A stretch of 64,000 nucleotides of DNA from Pedobacter sp. HDW13 (GCF_011303555.1 NZ_CP049868.1:2046001-2110000); one strand, 5' to 3'. Numbered from the stretch's first letter, positions 17,874-27,280 are shown. Numbers and translations are program-made. The notes: generated by a model not told the origin, from the letters alone.

Positions 17874-18653
17874 ATGGCATACCAGAATTTAATCTCAGAA
17901 ATAAAAGAACAGGTTTTATACATTACCATTAACCGCGAAAAGGCACTAAATGCGTTAAACAAAGATACTTTAGCCGAACTGGCAGATGTAGTTGCATTTG
18001 CAGATCGAACAACAGAAGTAAGAGGTGTGATTATTACCGGTGCCGGCGAAAAGGCATTTGTTGCGGGTGCCGACATTAAAGAGTTTTCTGATTATGATGG
18101 CGAACAGGGTGAAGCACTGGCAAAGCAAGGGCAAGATGCTGTTTTTAATGCAATAGAAAATTCTACTAAACCATTTATTGCGGCCATTAATGGTTTTGCG
18201 CTGGGCGGCGGATTAGAACTGGCCATGGCGTGCCACATGCGCATAGCTTCCGAAAACGCAAAACTGGGGCTACCCGAAGTTACCTTAGGACTAATACCGG
18301 GTTATGGTGGCACACAACGCCTTACACAACTGGTTGGAAAAGGTAAAGCCATAGAAATGATTATTACAGCCAATATGGTTACAGCTACCGATGCATTGCA
18401 GTTTGGATTGGTAAATTATGTGGTGCCACAAAGTGAGCTAATCTCTAAAGCAGAAGAAATTTTCAACGCCGTTAAGCAGCGTGCGCCACTAGCGGTTTCT
18501 GCCGCTATTAAATCGGTTGTTGCAGCTGTAAACAATAATGATGGGTATGCTACAGAGATTAAAGCGTTTGGAAAATGCTTCGAAACAGCCGATTTTAAAG
18601 AAGGAGTAGCTGCATTTGTAGAAAAAAGAAAGGCCGTTTTTAGAGGCGAATAG
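17874..18653 (+). CDS. Enoyl-CoA hydratase/isomerase (crotonase family)
   Basis: 259 residues, normal length. Oxyanion-hole segments GEKAFVAGADIKEF and NGFALGGGLELAMAC are present. The two acid/base glutamates are conserved: E115 in GGGLELA and E135 in LPEVTLGLIPGYGGTQRL, spaced as in classical hydratases. It hydrates trans-2-enoyl-CoA in beta-oxidation or in branched-chain amino acid degradation. It lies three bases after the B12-binding subunit gene and is probably co-transcribed. Confidence 0.95.
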   Translation: MAYQNLISEIKEQVLYITINREKALNALNKDTLAELADVVAFADRTTEVRGVIITGAGEKAFVAGADIKEFSDYDGEQGEALAKQGQDAVFNAIENSTKPFIAAINGFALGGGLELAMACHMRIASENAKLGLPEVTLGLIPGYGGTQRLTQLVGKGKAIEMIITANMVTATDALQFGLVNYVVPQSELISKAEEIFNAVKQRAPLAVSAAIKSVVAAVNNNDGYATEIKAFGKCFETADFKEGVAAFVEKRKAVFRGE

Positions 18654-18808
18654 CCAATTGTAGTATTAATTCGAACTCAATACAACAAAATATTGCAAAA
18701 GTTTTTCAATTTAATTTTTTTAAGTAGTTATGCGCTATCTAAATTGTTAATCCAGAGCGCTCCAATAATTAATTGGTTGATTATTTGAAGCTCTTTTTAG
18801 CATAAAGA

Positions 18809-19098
18809 ATGCTATTAAAGAAAAATAAAATACTTATAGTAGATAATGAGATAAATATCGGGTTACTGGTTTCAACATTTTTAACCAAAAATGGCTTCGA
18901 AGTTTCGAGTACAGGATCCGGTGCAACAGCGCTCTCTGTTTTAAAGGAACAGGCCTTCGATTTGGTATTGTGCGATTACCGGGGCTGGAAGATATTGACG
19001 GGAGAGAGATTTTAATAAAAATAAAAGAAAACTACCCAGCCACCAGTGTAACCATTATTACTGGTAACTCGGGTATTAATATTGACGAACTAAATTAA
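18809..19098 (+). pseudogene. Response-regulator receiver domain, frameshifted and short
   Basis: From ATG 18809 a typical receiver start is read: KILIVDNEINIGLL with acidic residues at 12 and 14, and phospho-acceptor D56 in LVLCDYR. The frame then leaves the family and stops at 19015. One extra G in the run at 18981-18984 (or removal of two) restores DYRGLEDIDGREIL, and then VTIITGNSG with the conserved Thr, up to a stop at 19096-19098. Even repaired it lacks helix 5 and any output domain. This is a remnant or a sequencing artefact. It sits just upstream of the AI-2E-type permease. Confidence 0.75.
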
Positions 19099-19156
19099 AA
19101 TTAGGTAAAACAAAACCTGCCAATTTCACATTTAAAGAATACCAAGCATTTAAATT

Positions 19157-20206
19157 ATGTCAGTATTCTCATATAAGCAACGTAACAACATTAACCTTGT
19201 TATCATTATTGCCCTCGGGATATTAATTGCCTACTCATTACAAAGTATTTTCAGTGCCATTTTAAGTACACTTGTGCTTTACACCATTATGCGCCCTGCC
19301 TATATCCACCTGGCAGAGAGGAAAGGATGGAACAAAAGACTGGTTGCCATTTCGCTAATAGCCATTAGCATAATTTTAATTGTACTGCCATTTTACGCCT
19401 TAAGCAGCATGGTAATCAGTAAAATTTCAGAGTTGAGAAATAATGAAATTTTTTTCAAAAACCTGCTCGTTAAATTACAACATCTTATTCCCATAAAAAT
19501 TAACCAGGATTTAATTCAGGAAGGTATGAACAGGCTGGGCAACTGGGCTACGCAATTATTCCCATCTCTGATTTCGAGTGCAGTAAATATTATTTTAAGT
19601 CTGCTGGTGATGTACTTTTTACTCTACTTTATGCTTATTGAGCGCAAAAAATTCGAATTTTCGTTAATTAAATACGCACCGTTCAGAGAACAAAATGCCC
19701 TACGCTTTGGTGATGAAATGAGGAACACAACCTATGCCAATGTTTTGGGACAGGGCTTAATTTGTCTGGTTCAAGGCTCATTGGTTAGTCTTTCTTTTCT
19801 TATTTTAGGATATAAAGACCCGCTTTTTTGGGGCATAATTACTACTTTTATATCGTTTGTACCGGTTTTGGGACCACCAGTAGTTTTTGTTCCGGCGGCC
19901 ATTTTGCAGATTGCAAATGGCAATAATTTTGCCGGCTGGGCCATGCTTGTTTTTGGTTTTGTGGTTATTATCAATATCGATAATGTACTGCGCTTTATCA
20001 TTGCAAAAAAAATTGGCAATATCCACCCAATAATTACTGTAATTGGCGTAATTATTGGTATCCCTTTATTCGGTATATTGGGTCTTGTTTTTGGCCCTTT
20101 ACTACTATCTTATTTTATACTGCTTGTTAAAATTTACGAAACGAGTACGCTCGCATCAGAGAGATTGGAAAGAATTAAAACAAATAATGAGCATATGGAG
20201 TTATAA
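19157..20206 (+). CDS. AI-2E family (PerM-type) transporter
   Basis: 349 residues with about eight hydrophobic segments, including paired segments at 13-45, a long central amphipathic part (about 85-140) and the C-terminal signature GYKDPLFWGIITTFISFVPVLGPP, which is the conserved heart of the AI-2E/PerM family. Members export small molecules or exchange ions; the original autoinducer-2 assignment does not hold for all. The C-terminal tail is soluble. The gene follows the broken receiver gene and precedes a three-gene YtxH/holin-like set. Confidence 0.92.
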   Translation: MSVFSYKQRNNINLVIIIALGILIAYSLQSIFSAILSTLVLYTIMRPAYIHLAERKGWNKRLVAISLIAISIILIVLPFYALSSMVISKISELRNNEIFFKNLLVKLQHLIPIKINQDLIQEGMNRLGNWATQLFPSLISSAVNIILSLLVMYFLLYFMLIERKKFEFSLIKYAPFREQNALRFGDEMRNTTYANVLGQGLICLVQGSLVSLSFLILGYKDPLFWGIITTFISFVPVLGPPVVFVPAAILQIANGNNFAGWAMLVFGFVVIINIDNVLRFIIAKKIGNIHPIITVIGVIIGIPLFGILGLVFGPLLLSYFILLVKIYETSTLASERLERIKTNNEHMEL

Positions 20207-20278
20207 TATAGCTTAACAATAAAATAATGTAGTAGTTTTATATTGTACTTAATTGTTAAACCTTAAAATAGATTAATT

Positions 20279-20545
20279 ATGAATGATAACTCAAAAGTTG
20301 TAGTTGCGCTTTTAGCAGGATTAGCTGCAGGTGCAGCGCTAGGAATTTTATTCGCACCAGATAAAGGCGAAGAAACGCGCGACAAATTAAGCCAATCGTT
20401 AAAAGATTTAGGCGATTCGATTAAAGATAAAGCTGCTGATGAAATTAATAACCTGGCTAGCTTAAAAGATAAAGTAGTAAGCTCTATCAAAACCAAATTA
20501 AGAAGCGTAGAAGAAGAGTATAGCGACGACGTAGAACACGCTTAA
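20279..20545 (+). CDS. YtxH-domain protein
   Basis: 88 residues: a hydrophobic N-terminal segment rich in Ala/Gly (VVVALLAGLAAGAALGILFAP, 6-26) followed by the YtxH hallmark FAPDKGEETRDKLSQSLKDL and a long charged helix. YtxH proteins are small membrane-anchored proteins associated with general stress in Firmicutes and frequent in Bacteroidota. It heads a three-gene set with a holin-X-like protein and an unknown protein, an arrangement that suggests an envelope stress function. Confidence 0.9.
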   Translation: MNDNSKVVVALLAGLAAGAALGILFAPDKGEETRDKLSQSLKDLGDSIKDKAADEINNLASLKDKVVSSIKTKLRSVEEEYSDDVEHA

Positions 20546-20597
20546 GAAATAAACAGGTATAGCCGGGCATTTGCCCCTGTTAAATCTCATCTGAATT

Positions 20598-20981
20598 ATG
20601 CAGGAAGAAAATAAAGACAAAAGTATAGAAGATCTGGTAGATGATGCCAAAGGCTTTTTAGAAGCCCGGGTAGAGTACACCAGGCTTTATCTTATAGAAA
20701 AAGTATCCAAGGTTTTTGCAGATCTGGTAACAAGCACTGTTGTTATCGTTTGCTTTGTATTGGCCTTTTTGTTCGGTTCTGTTACGCTTGGGCTTTACCT
20801 GGGTGAGGTTTTACACAATTATGCCGCTGGCTTTGGCTGTGTATCCTTACTTTACATCTTAATTGCGGTAATTGTATATTTCACAAAAGATAAATACATC
20901 GAAAAAGCAATCATCAATATTGCCATAAGAAAGTATTTCGATAAACTAGCAGATAAGGAGGAAGTAGATGAGAAGCTATAA
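20598..20981 (+). CDS. Phage-holin-like (holin-X/DUF1469) membrane protein
   Basis: 127 residues. A charged N-terminal helix (about 1-38) is followed by two transmembrane segments (about 45-70 and 78-100), and the pattern EARVEYTRLYLIEKVSKVFADL recalls the holin superfamily III/holin-X family. The name reflects topology; such chromosomal genes next to ytxH are not phage genes. Its 3' end overlaps the next gene by 14 bases, so the two are coupled. Confidence 0.8.
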   Translation: MQEENKDKSIEDLVDDAKGFLEARVEYTRLYLIEKVSKVFADLVTSTVVIVCFVLAFLFGSVTLGLYLGEVLHNYAAGFGCVSLLYILIAVIVYFTKDKYIEKAIINIAIRKYFDKLADKEEVDEKL

Positions 20982-21405
20982 AACCATCAGAAACCTCGAA
21001 GACCTGCAGGCTAAAAAACTTGAGCTAAAAGTGGAATATACCCTGAAGCAAAAAATGCTAAAGACAGATGCTAAAGCGTACTTTCACCAATTTACTTTAG
21101 GCGCGCTGATTAAAAGATATGCTACACCCAGCAATTTGTTCAAGGCCGATGAAAAGCTGAACATCAGTAGCACAGCCATGTCTTTGCTTTTACCTATGAT
21201 TATGAATAAAACCATCTTTAGAGGTGCTGGTTTTTTAACTAAAGCAGCTGTAGGATTGGTTTCCGGAAAACTGGGAAAATCGCTTGATGCGGAACACCTT
21301 TCTGCCATTTTTAATTCAGTAAAAGGCTGGTTCAGTAAAAAGAAAGAGAAAAAAGAAAAGAAGTTTGTCGATTATGGCATCCCGCCAGATAGTGAAACTT
21401 ATTAG
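20968..21405 (+). CDS. Unrecognised protein, third member of the YtxH set
   Basis: 145 residues. The start overlaps the previous gene by 14 bases. The N-terminal third is a charged helix (NLEDLQAKKLELKVEY). The middle is moderately hydrophobic (SLLLPMIMNKTIFRGAGFLTKAAVGLVSGKLG), possibly one membrane-associated hairpin. The C-terminal part is lysine-rich (FSKKKEKKEKKF). No family was recognised. Position suggests it works with the YtxH and holin-like proteins, and a strong terminator ends the set. Confidence 0.8.
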   Translation: MRSYKTIRNLEDLQAKKLELKVEYTLKQKMLKTDAKAYFHQFTLGALIKRYATPSNLFKADEKLNISSTAMSLLLPMIMNKTIFRGAGFLTKAAVGLVSGKLGKSLDAEHLSAIFNSVKGWFSKKKEKKEKKFVDYGIPPDSETY

Positions 21406-21455
21406 TTCAATAGTTCATTAAGTCATTAGTGAACCAGGAGCAAAACCATTTAAAC

Positions 21456-21489
21456 AAAAAGCCACAGATTTTAAAATCTGTGGCTTTTT
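21456..21489. terminator. Bidirectional terminator
   Basis: Perfect 17-base inverted repeat AAAAAGCCACAGATTTT / AAAATCTGTGGCTTTTT between the YtxH set (plus) and aspS (minus). It serves both. Confidence 0.92.
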
Positions 21490-21538
21490 GTATTTAATAT
21501 CCCTTGTCCTAACGGCTATCAATTAATGAACCAACGAA

Positions 21539-23284
21539 CTATAAATCCGTTTTAATCTTAAGTTCTTTCAATTGCTTATCATCAATTGTACTTGGGCTAT
21601 CAATCATCACATCGCGCCCTGAATTATTTTTAGGAAAAGCAATTACATCACGGATAGAATCTAAACCTGCAAAAATTGAGGTTAAGCGGTCGAAACCAAA
21701 AGCAATACCACCATGCGGAGGTGCACCAAATTCGAAAGCATCCATTAAGAAACCAAATTGCTTTTGTGCTTCTTCTGCACTAAAACCTAAATGTTTAAAC
21801 ATTAAAGCCTGCAATTCGCGGTCGTGAATCCGGATAGAGCCACCGCCAACTTCGGTACCGTTAATTACCATATCGTAAGCATTGGCACGTACATTTTTAG
21901 GATCAGTATCTAATAATGTAATATCTTCTGGCTTTGGAGAAGTGAAAGGGTGGTGCATGGCATGGTAACGTTCAGTTTCCTCATCCCACTCTAAAAGCGG
22001 GAAATCCAATACCCAAAGGGCAGAAAATGTATTTTTGTCGCGCAAACCTAAACGGTTACCCATTTCTAAACGAAGCTCGTTTAATTGCTTACGTACTTTA
22101 TCAGTCGAACCTGCTAAAATTAACAATAAATCACCTTTTTCAGTTTCAAAAGCTTCGCTCCATTGTTTAAGATCTGCTTCATTAAAGAATTTATCAACCG
22201 ACGATTTAATGGTTCCATCGTCGTTATGGCGGGCATAAATTAAACCTGTAGCGCCTATTTGCGGACGTTTAATGAAATCTGTTAGTTCATCCAACTGCTT
22301 ACGTGTGTAGCTTGCAGCACCTTTTGCATTGATACCCACTACCAGTTCAGCGTTATCAAAAACAGGGAAACCTTTACCTTTAACCAGGTCGTTTAACTCT
22401 ACAAACTGCATAGCAAAACGGGTATCCGGCTTATCCGATCCGTATAAACGCATGGCATCTGCATATTGCATACGCGGTACTTCCGGTAAATCGTAATTAC
22501 GCACTTCTTTAAACAAAGTACGGATTAAGCCTTCGAAAGTGTTTAATATATCTTCTTGTTCGATGAACGACATTTCGCAGTCAATCTGGGTAAACTCAGG
22601 CTGACGGTCTGCTCTCAAATCTTCATCTCTGAAACATTTTACAATCTGGAAATAACGGTCGAAACCAGAAACCATTAGCAATTGCTTAAAAGTTTGGGGC
22701 GATTGAGGCAGAGCATAAAACTCGCCCTCGTTCATACGGCTAGGCACAACGAAATCTCTTGCACCTTCTGGTGTCGACTTAATTAAAACCGGTGTTTCTA
22801 CCTCGATAAAATCTAAGGCATCTAAGTAACGACGTACCGATTGCGCCATTTTATGACGTAAAACCAGGTTATTACGAACCGGATTACGACGTAAATCCAG
22901 GTAGCGGTATTTCATGCGCAACTCATCACCACCATCGGTTTCATCATCAATTAAAAATGGAGGTAGTTTAGCTGCATTTAATATTTCTAATGCCGTAATT
23001 TTAATCTCCACATCACCCGTTGGCATTTTTGGATTTTTATTGCTTCGCTCTACTACGGTACCAATGGCTTTAATTACAAACTCGCGACCAAGGCTACGTG
23101 CTTTTTCGCAAAGTTCGCGGTTATCGTCCATGTTAAAAACCAATTGGGTAATGCCATAACGATCGCGGATGTCGATAAAAGTCATACCGCCCAAATCTCT
23201 CGATTTCTGTACCCAACCACATAAGGCTACACTTTCACCTAAGTTATTCAGGTTTAATGCACCACAAGTTACTGTTCTTAACAT
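21539..23284 (-). CDS. aspS: Aspartyl-tRNA synthetase
   Basis: 581 residues from ATG 23284 ([19 protein letters not shown]); the frame continues 30 codons upstream but that extension is not AspRS-like. Domains: OB-fold anticodon-binding (1-105, [20 protein letters not shown]), class II catalytic core with motif 2 [18 protein letters not shown], a bacterial insertion domain, and motif 3 [15 protein letters not shown]. It charges tRNA-Asp. Length is normal for bacterial AspRS. The gene is transcribed toward the shared terminator. Confidence 0.97.
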   Translation of the reverse strand: MLRTVTCGALNLNNLGESVALCGWVQKSRDLGGMTFIDIRDRYGITQLVFNMDDNRELCEKARSLGREFVIKAIGTVVERSNKNPKMPTGDVEIKITALEILNAAKLPPFLIDDETDGGDELRMKYRYLDLRRNPVRNNLVLRHKMAQSVRRYLDALDFIEVETPVLIKSTPEGARDFVVPSRMNEGEFYALPQSPQTFKQLLMVSGFDRYFQIVKCFRDEDLRADRQPEFTQIDCEMSFIEQEDILNTFEGLIRTLFKEVRNYDLPEVPRMQYADAMRLYGSDKPDTRFAMQFVELNDLVKGKGFPVFDNAELVVGINAKGAASYTRKQLDELTDFIKRPQIGATGLIYARHNDDGTIKSSVDKFFNEADLKQWSEAFETEKGDLLLILAGSTDKVRKQLNELRLEMGNRLGLRDKNTFSALWVLDFPLLEWDEETERYHAMHHPFTSPKPEDITLLDTDPKNVRANAYDMVINGTEVGGGSIRIHDRELQALMFKHLGFSAEEAQKQFGFLMDAFEFGAPPHGGIAFGFDRLTSIFAGLDSIRDVIAFPKNNSGRDVMIDSPSTIDDKQLKELKIKTDL

Positions 23285-23374
23285 ATGTTTATCTAAATTG
23301 AGCGGCAAAAATACCGATTTTGTTTTAAAGTTTCGAGTAGAAGATTTTATGTTTTTCCTATTAAACAGAAACAT

Positions 23375-23956
23375 CTATAATTGAGATTTCTTTTTGGGTA
23401 AGGAATCTACAACAGTGATCTTTTTGAAAAGCATAAATGAAAACAATCTATCATCATGGCTTGGAATACGATAAACACCCTTAGCTTTTAAAATGTATGC
23501 AGAAATTGCAGCCATATCCCAGCCATCTACTATATTAGCAGGCCATTTTACATTTAAAAGGCTTTCAAAGCCTCTTTTTATACCATAGGCCCTAACCGTT
23601 GCTATATCTTTTTTTACATTTTCTTCTATCGAAGAATTACCCCAGGCCCACAACCATGTATTTGATTTTAACGAAACAGATCCTACTTCCTCATAATCAA
23701 TAATAACTTTCTGTACACTTTTATCACTAAATATGAGTTTACCGGTCAGTTGGTCGTAATCCCATCGTTCATATTGACCAATTTTATATTTCTCCTGGCA
23801 ATAGGCTTGCTGTTTTTTTAGGTACTCGCATGAAATTCTGGAGAGCTCTTCAAATGAAACTGTATCTAACACCTCGATCTTTCTCGAAGATTTACTATTG
23901 CAACTTGCCAAGTAGACTGCAAGTACTAAACCGTATAACCTTAGTATTCTTATCAT
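23375..23956 (-). CDS. Hypothetical lipoprotein
   Basis: 193 residues. The signal sequence has lipobox LASC near residues 16-19, so it is probably a lipoprotein. The mature part contains a region reminiscent of DUF6882-like or stress-related proteins (SNTWLWAWGNSSIEENVKKD, then GFESLLNVKWPANIVDGWDMAAISAYI), but I cannot name the family with confidence. It shares the strand with the NTF2-like gene 12 bases upstream, and the two are likely one transcript. Confidence 0.75.
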   Translation of the reverse strand: MIRILRLYGLVLAVYLASCNSKSSRKIEVLDTVSFEELSRISCEYLKKQQAYCQEKYKIGQYERWDYDQLTGKLIFSDKSVQKVIIDYEEVGSVSLKSNTWLWAWGNSSIEENVKKDIATVRAYGIKRGFESLLNVKWPANIVDGWDMAAISAYILKAKGVYRIPSHDDRLFSFMLFKKITVVDSLPKKKSQL

Positions 23957-23968
23957 TCAAAATGAGCG

Positions 23969-24373
23969 CTAATACTTTTCTTCTAAAGTAATTTCAACTG
24001 CAATTACTTTCCACTCTCCTCTAATATTTTTCCAATGCACCGTTTCTTCAGTTTGGATGGTTTGCTTTTTAGAGAAAAGCAGCAAATTAGGCTTAATAAT
24101 AATCGATTTCCTGGCAATTTTCTCTGTAAAAACATCGTCCTCGAAAGTAGATTTAATGCGGTAGTAACTGGTTTCGAAACTTTTGATTCCTTTAAAATCC
24201 TTTCTTAAATCAATCGAATAATCGCGTTTATTAAGTGCTGCACCACCGGCTGGTGTAAAGGAAAAGCCATCGTCGAGCATAGCAATATATGCATCGGCAT
24301 CTCTGTTAATCAAAGCCTGGTTTGCTTTTTTATGTATCTCGTTTATTGCTGAAATGATTAAATCGGTTTCCAT
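23969..24373 (-). CDS. NTF2-like (SnoaL/DUF4440-type) protein
   Basis: 134 residues with the cone-shaped NTF2 pattern: N-terminal helix AINEIHKKANQALINRDADAYIAMLDDGFSF, then curved strands ending HWKNIRGEWKVIAVEITLEE. Members range from enzymes to ligand-binding proteins, and no catalytic set is evident. No signal peptide, so cytoplasmic. It is the first gene of a two-gene unit with the lipoprotein at 23375. Confidence 0.8.
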   Translation of the reverse strand: METDLIISAINEIHKKANQALINRDADAYIAMLDDGFSFTPAGGAALNKRDYSIDLRKDFKGIKSFETSYYRIKSTFEDDVFTEKIARKSIIIKPNLLLFSKKQTIQTEETVHWKNIRGEWKVIAVEITLEEKY

Positions 24374-24715
24374 GGCATGAAGTTAAGCGTTTGTTGCAGG
24401 GTTTTCAAATTAATGATGAGCAGTTGGTCAATTTTCCACAAAACAGCACCATCTGCTTAAAGATTTAGTTTTTTGCACCAGCCTACGTTAAGTAAACCCG
24501 ATTGAACGGACGCCAACTTCTTCAAATTGGCTGGAGGAAAAGCGGGGCTGAAAATGCCAAAAGCACAGAACCGTTCGTTTTCTACCGAATGAGATAAAAA
24601 ATTTAAATTTTGACAGGCTAATCTTAAAACAGAATTAACATAATTTTAAACTTTTTTATACCTTGATGCAACGTTTTAAAATCTCTCCTGTCTTATAATC
24701 AGAATATTCAAAATT
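24374..24715. other. 342-base divergent spacer with possible RNA structure
   Basis: No gene seen. GAACGG (about 24505) and CCGTTC (about 24572) could close a 70-base structure that holds CCAA/TTGG and GGC/GCC pairs. The remainder is A/T-rich and should contain the promoters of the NTF2-like gene and the sigma factor gene. Confidence 0.35.
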
Positions 24716-25273
24716 TTGGAAGCCGTATACATCGATAAAAACCTAGAGCTAGTAAAAGAATGCATGCAGGGCAGCCGCGCAGCACAGTTTGAATTGTACA
24801 AGCTGTATGCCAGGGCGATGTATAACGTGGCATTGCGCATTTTAAATTACGAAGAAGAGGCTGAAGATGTTTTACAGGAAGCATTTTTAGATGCTTTTAC
24901 CAGAATTGTTGATTTTAGGCAGGAAACCACATTCGGACTTTGGTTAAAGCAGATTGTGATTAACAAATCCATCAATTATCTGCGTAAACGCAAGATGGAA
25001 TTTGTAAGTACCGACGAAATATCGGAAGTACCTGACGAAGATAGTTTTGATGACAGTGAAGTGCGGTTGCAGGCCGAAGAGATAAGGCAGGCCATTACCG
25101 AGTTGCCAGATGGTTATAGGGTAGTGTTAAGTTTATACCTTTTAGAGGGCTACGACCATGAAGAAATTGCACACATTTTAAAAATAAGTGAAAACACCAG
25201 CCGCACACAATATATGCGTGCCAAAAAGAAGTTAAAAAGTATTTTAGAACTGAAAGGGATGAGAGATGAATAA
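24716..25273 (+). CDS. ECF-family RNA polymerase sigma factor
   Basis: 185 residues, usual ECF length. Region 2: AQFELYKLYARAMYNVALRILNYEEEAEDVLQEAFLDAF (residues about 19-57). Region 4: ITELPDGYRVVLSLYLLEGYDHEEIAHILKISENTSRTQYMRAKKKL (about 125-172), the helix-turn-helix that reads the -35 element. The start is TTG at 24716, since no ATG precedes region 2 closely. The next gene overlaps by eight bases and encodes a single-pass membrane protein, the usual arrangement of a sigma factor and its anti-sigma factor. Confidence 0.92.
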   Translation: MEAVYIDKNLELVKECMQGSRAAQFELYKLYARAMYNVALRILNYEEEAEDVLQEAFLDAFTRIVDFRQETTFGLWLKQIVINKSINYLRKRKMEFVSTDEISEVPDEDSFDDSEVRLQAEEIRQAITELPDGYRVVLSLYLLEGYDHEEIAHILKISENTSRTQYMRAKKKLKSILELKGMRDE

Positions 25274-25796
25274 TAGTAGATTAGAAACCTTTGTAAAAGA
25301 AAACCGCAAAGCATTCGATGTAATGGAACCATCGGCAGCGCTTTGGGCCAAAATTGAAAAGGAATTAGACACCAAAAAGAAAAAAAAACCAGTAAAACTG
25401 TATTTATGGATGAGTGCAGCGGCAGCTATTGTAGTAGTTATTGGTTTAGCTTTGTTGTACACCGTAAAAATGCAAAACAACGGTTTAGAAATAGCTGATG
25501 TTAGCGCTTCGTACGCTAAAAAAGAAGTTCATTTTGCAGGTTTAATTACCGAAAAGAGAGACAGTTTGGCCATTTTCGCTTCGGCCAACCCCGAATTGTA
25601 TAAAAAATTTACCGCTGATTTGAGAAAGCTTGATGAAGATTACGAAAGGCTAAAATCGGAACTACCAACATCGCCCAACCAAACTTTTGTGGTAAAAGCA
25701 ATGGTAAAAAACCGCGAAATACAGTTGCAACTTTTAAAACAACAATTACTAATTATAAATCAGGTTGACGATTACAAAAGGGTTAATCAGATATAG
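25266..25796 (+). CDS. Single-pass membrane protein, probable anti-sigma factor
   Basis: 176 residues. A cytoplasmic N terminus (1-48, SRLETFVKENRKAFDVMEPS) precedes one transmembrane segment (about 50-70, MSAAAAIVVVIGLALLY) and an extracytoplasmic helical domain. No zinc-binding HxxxCxxC motif is visible. Overlap with the sigma gene and the topology make it the likely anti-sigma partner. The 'FDVMEPSAALWAKIEKEL' element resembles starts of other Bacteroidota proteins in this position. The role is inferred from context. Confidence 0.75.
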   Translation: MNNSRLETFVKENRKAFDVMEPSAALWAKIEKELDTKKKKKPVKLYLWMSAAAAIVVVIGLALLYTVKMQNNGLEIADVSASYAKKEVHFAGLITEKRDSLAIFASANPELYKKFTADLRKLDEDYERLKSELPTSPNQTFVVKAMVKNREIQLQLLKQQLLIINQVDDYKRVNQI

Positions 25797-25800
25797 AAAG

Positions 25801-25865
25801 ACCAGAGGTTAAAGACCAAAGCTGATAAAAGGTCGGAAGTCGGGAAGTCAGAGGTCCGAAGATAG
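25801..25865. repeat. Degenerate GGAAGTC-type low-complexity patch
   Basis: Words of the form AGGTCGGAAGTCGGGAAGTC and AGAGGTCCGAAG follow one another between the anti-sigma and DUF4097-like genes. A similar AGTC-rich patch is at 12523-12545. Confidence 0.5.
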
Positions 25866-25990
25866 TTAACTATATAAAACATTAAAATTATCCGCTCGGG
25901 AAAAGAACAGTGACGTAATACGCTCACCACATTGAATTGCTTATGCCAGCCGGCAGGTTTTAAGCCATTTAATGTTTAACAATTAACAAC

Positions 25991-27280
25991 ATGAAAACAA
26001 TAAAAATACTTTTGGCCTTTATGGCTTTAATAGCCGTAAAAGCCAATGCTCAGGAGGCAACAGTTAATAGCCCATCAGAAAAAGCGGTTGTAGAAATTTT
26101 AGAAAAATCTACTACCCTGGCTGTGGTAAATAATACCAAATACGTTCAAACCGGTAGTGACGCTGAACGTTCCAAATCTTTCAGCAAGAGTTTCAGTGTT
26201 GATAACAACGATAAAGTTAACCTCAACAACCAATACGGATCGATTGTGATTAAAACCTGGGACAAAAAAGAAGTTAAGGTTGATATCGACATTAAGGCCT
26301 ACAGCAATTCGGATAATGATGCCCAAAAGCTAATTGACGGTGTAAGTATTGAGGCCAATAAAACAGGTGATGTGGTATCGATAAAAACCAATTTTGCCGA
26401 TCGTGGTGGCAATAATTTTATGGGCAGGATAACAAAAAACGGAGTTACTAAACGCCGAGAGCTTAAAATTTCCTACATCATTTATATGCCTGCAGTTAAC
26501 CCACTTACGGTAATGCAACAGTACGGCAACGTAAATATGGACGATTTTTCTGGTCCAACTTCTTTAAAAGTACAATACGGAAGCTTAACGGCGGGTAACT
26601 TAAGCAATGCCAATAACTACATCAATGTGCAATATGGCAAATGTACCATTCAGGACATCAATGCTGCTGTGGTGAAACATAGCTACAACGGGCCTGTAAG
26701 CATTGGTAGCGTGGGCACATTAGAACTAGCTGCCGAATATGTAGCCGTTAATGTAAATACCATTCGTAAATCGGCCGATATTAAGGTAGAATATGGAGGT
26801 GGTTTAACCGTTGGCAACATTGGCGGTAATTTATTGCTTAATACCGAGTATGCCAAGGTTGACATAAACAGTGTAAAAGGAAATACCGTAATTAAACAAG
26901 GTTATGGCAGTTTAAACCTGGCCAGTGTAGGTAAACTTAATTTAAAAACCGAGTATACCAATGTAACGCTGGGCGCATTAAATGGCGATGCATTAATAGA
27001 TATGGAGTATAACAAGCTAAGTGTGGCCGAAATTACCCCAGCTTGCCACAACTTTACTTTTACCGGCGAATATGTAAGCACTGCATTAGGGTTTAACGAT
27101 AGATATAATGCAAACTTTAATCTCTCAACATCGTATGCAGGCTTTAAATATGGCTCAAACGTTTCGTCAAGTAAAGTTAGCGATGACGATGAAACCAAAA
27201 AATACACAGGCAAAATTGGTTCTGGCGGTGGTGCTACTGTAAACATTAAATCAGAATACGGATCGATCACCTTTAAATAA
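25991..27280 (+). CDS. Exported DUF4097/adhesin-like repeat protein
   Basis: 429 residues. Signal peptide 1-20 (ending KANAQ). From about residue 78 on, the protein is a series of short strands with repeated 'xYGxxxV' and 'EYxxVxV' units (NQYGSIVIKTW, MQQYGNVNMDD, VQYGSLTAGN, VEYGGGLTVGN, SEYGSITFK), consistent with a beta-solenoid as in DUF4097 putative adhesin proteins. Such proteins often follow an ECF sigma/anti-sigma pair in Bacteroidota. It is likely exported, but function is unknown. A clear terminator follows. Confidence 0.82.
   Translation: MKTIKILLAFMALIAVKANAQEATVNSPSEKAVVEILEKSTTLAVVNNTKYVQTGSDAERSKSFSKSFSVDNNDKVNLNNQYGSIVIKTWDKKEVKVDIDIKAYSNSDNDAQKLIDGVSIEANKTGDVVSIKTNFADRGGNNFMGRITKNGVTKRRELKISYIIYMPAVNPLTVMQQYGNVNMDDFSGPTSLKVQYGSLTAGNLSNANNYINVQYGKCTIQDINAAVVKHSYNGPVSIGSVGTLELAAEYVAVNVNTIRKSADIKVEYGGGLTVGNIGGNLLLNTEYAKVDINSVKGNTVIKQGYGSLNLASVGKLNLKTEYTNVTLGALNGDALIDMEYNKLSVAEITPACHNFTFTGEYVSTALGFNDRYNANFNLSTSYAGFKYGSNVSSSKVSDDDETKKYTGKIGSGGGATVNIKSEYGSITFK

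Noticed and set aside
19099..19156. Continuation of the broken response regulator up to the permease gene
   Set aside because: A second shift would give a lysine-rich peptide without receiver-domain features, so the remnant is ended at 19098.
20598..20981. Prophage signature from the holin-like gene
   Set aside because: No other phage genes nearby; the holin-X family next to ytxH is a common chromosomal arrangement.
26902..27270. 122-codon minus-strand frame inside the DUF4097-like gene
   Set aside because: Arises from the repetitive antisense codon pattern of the solenoid gene.
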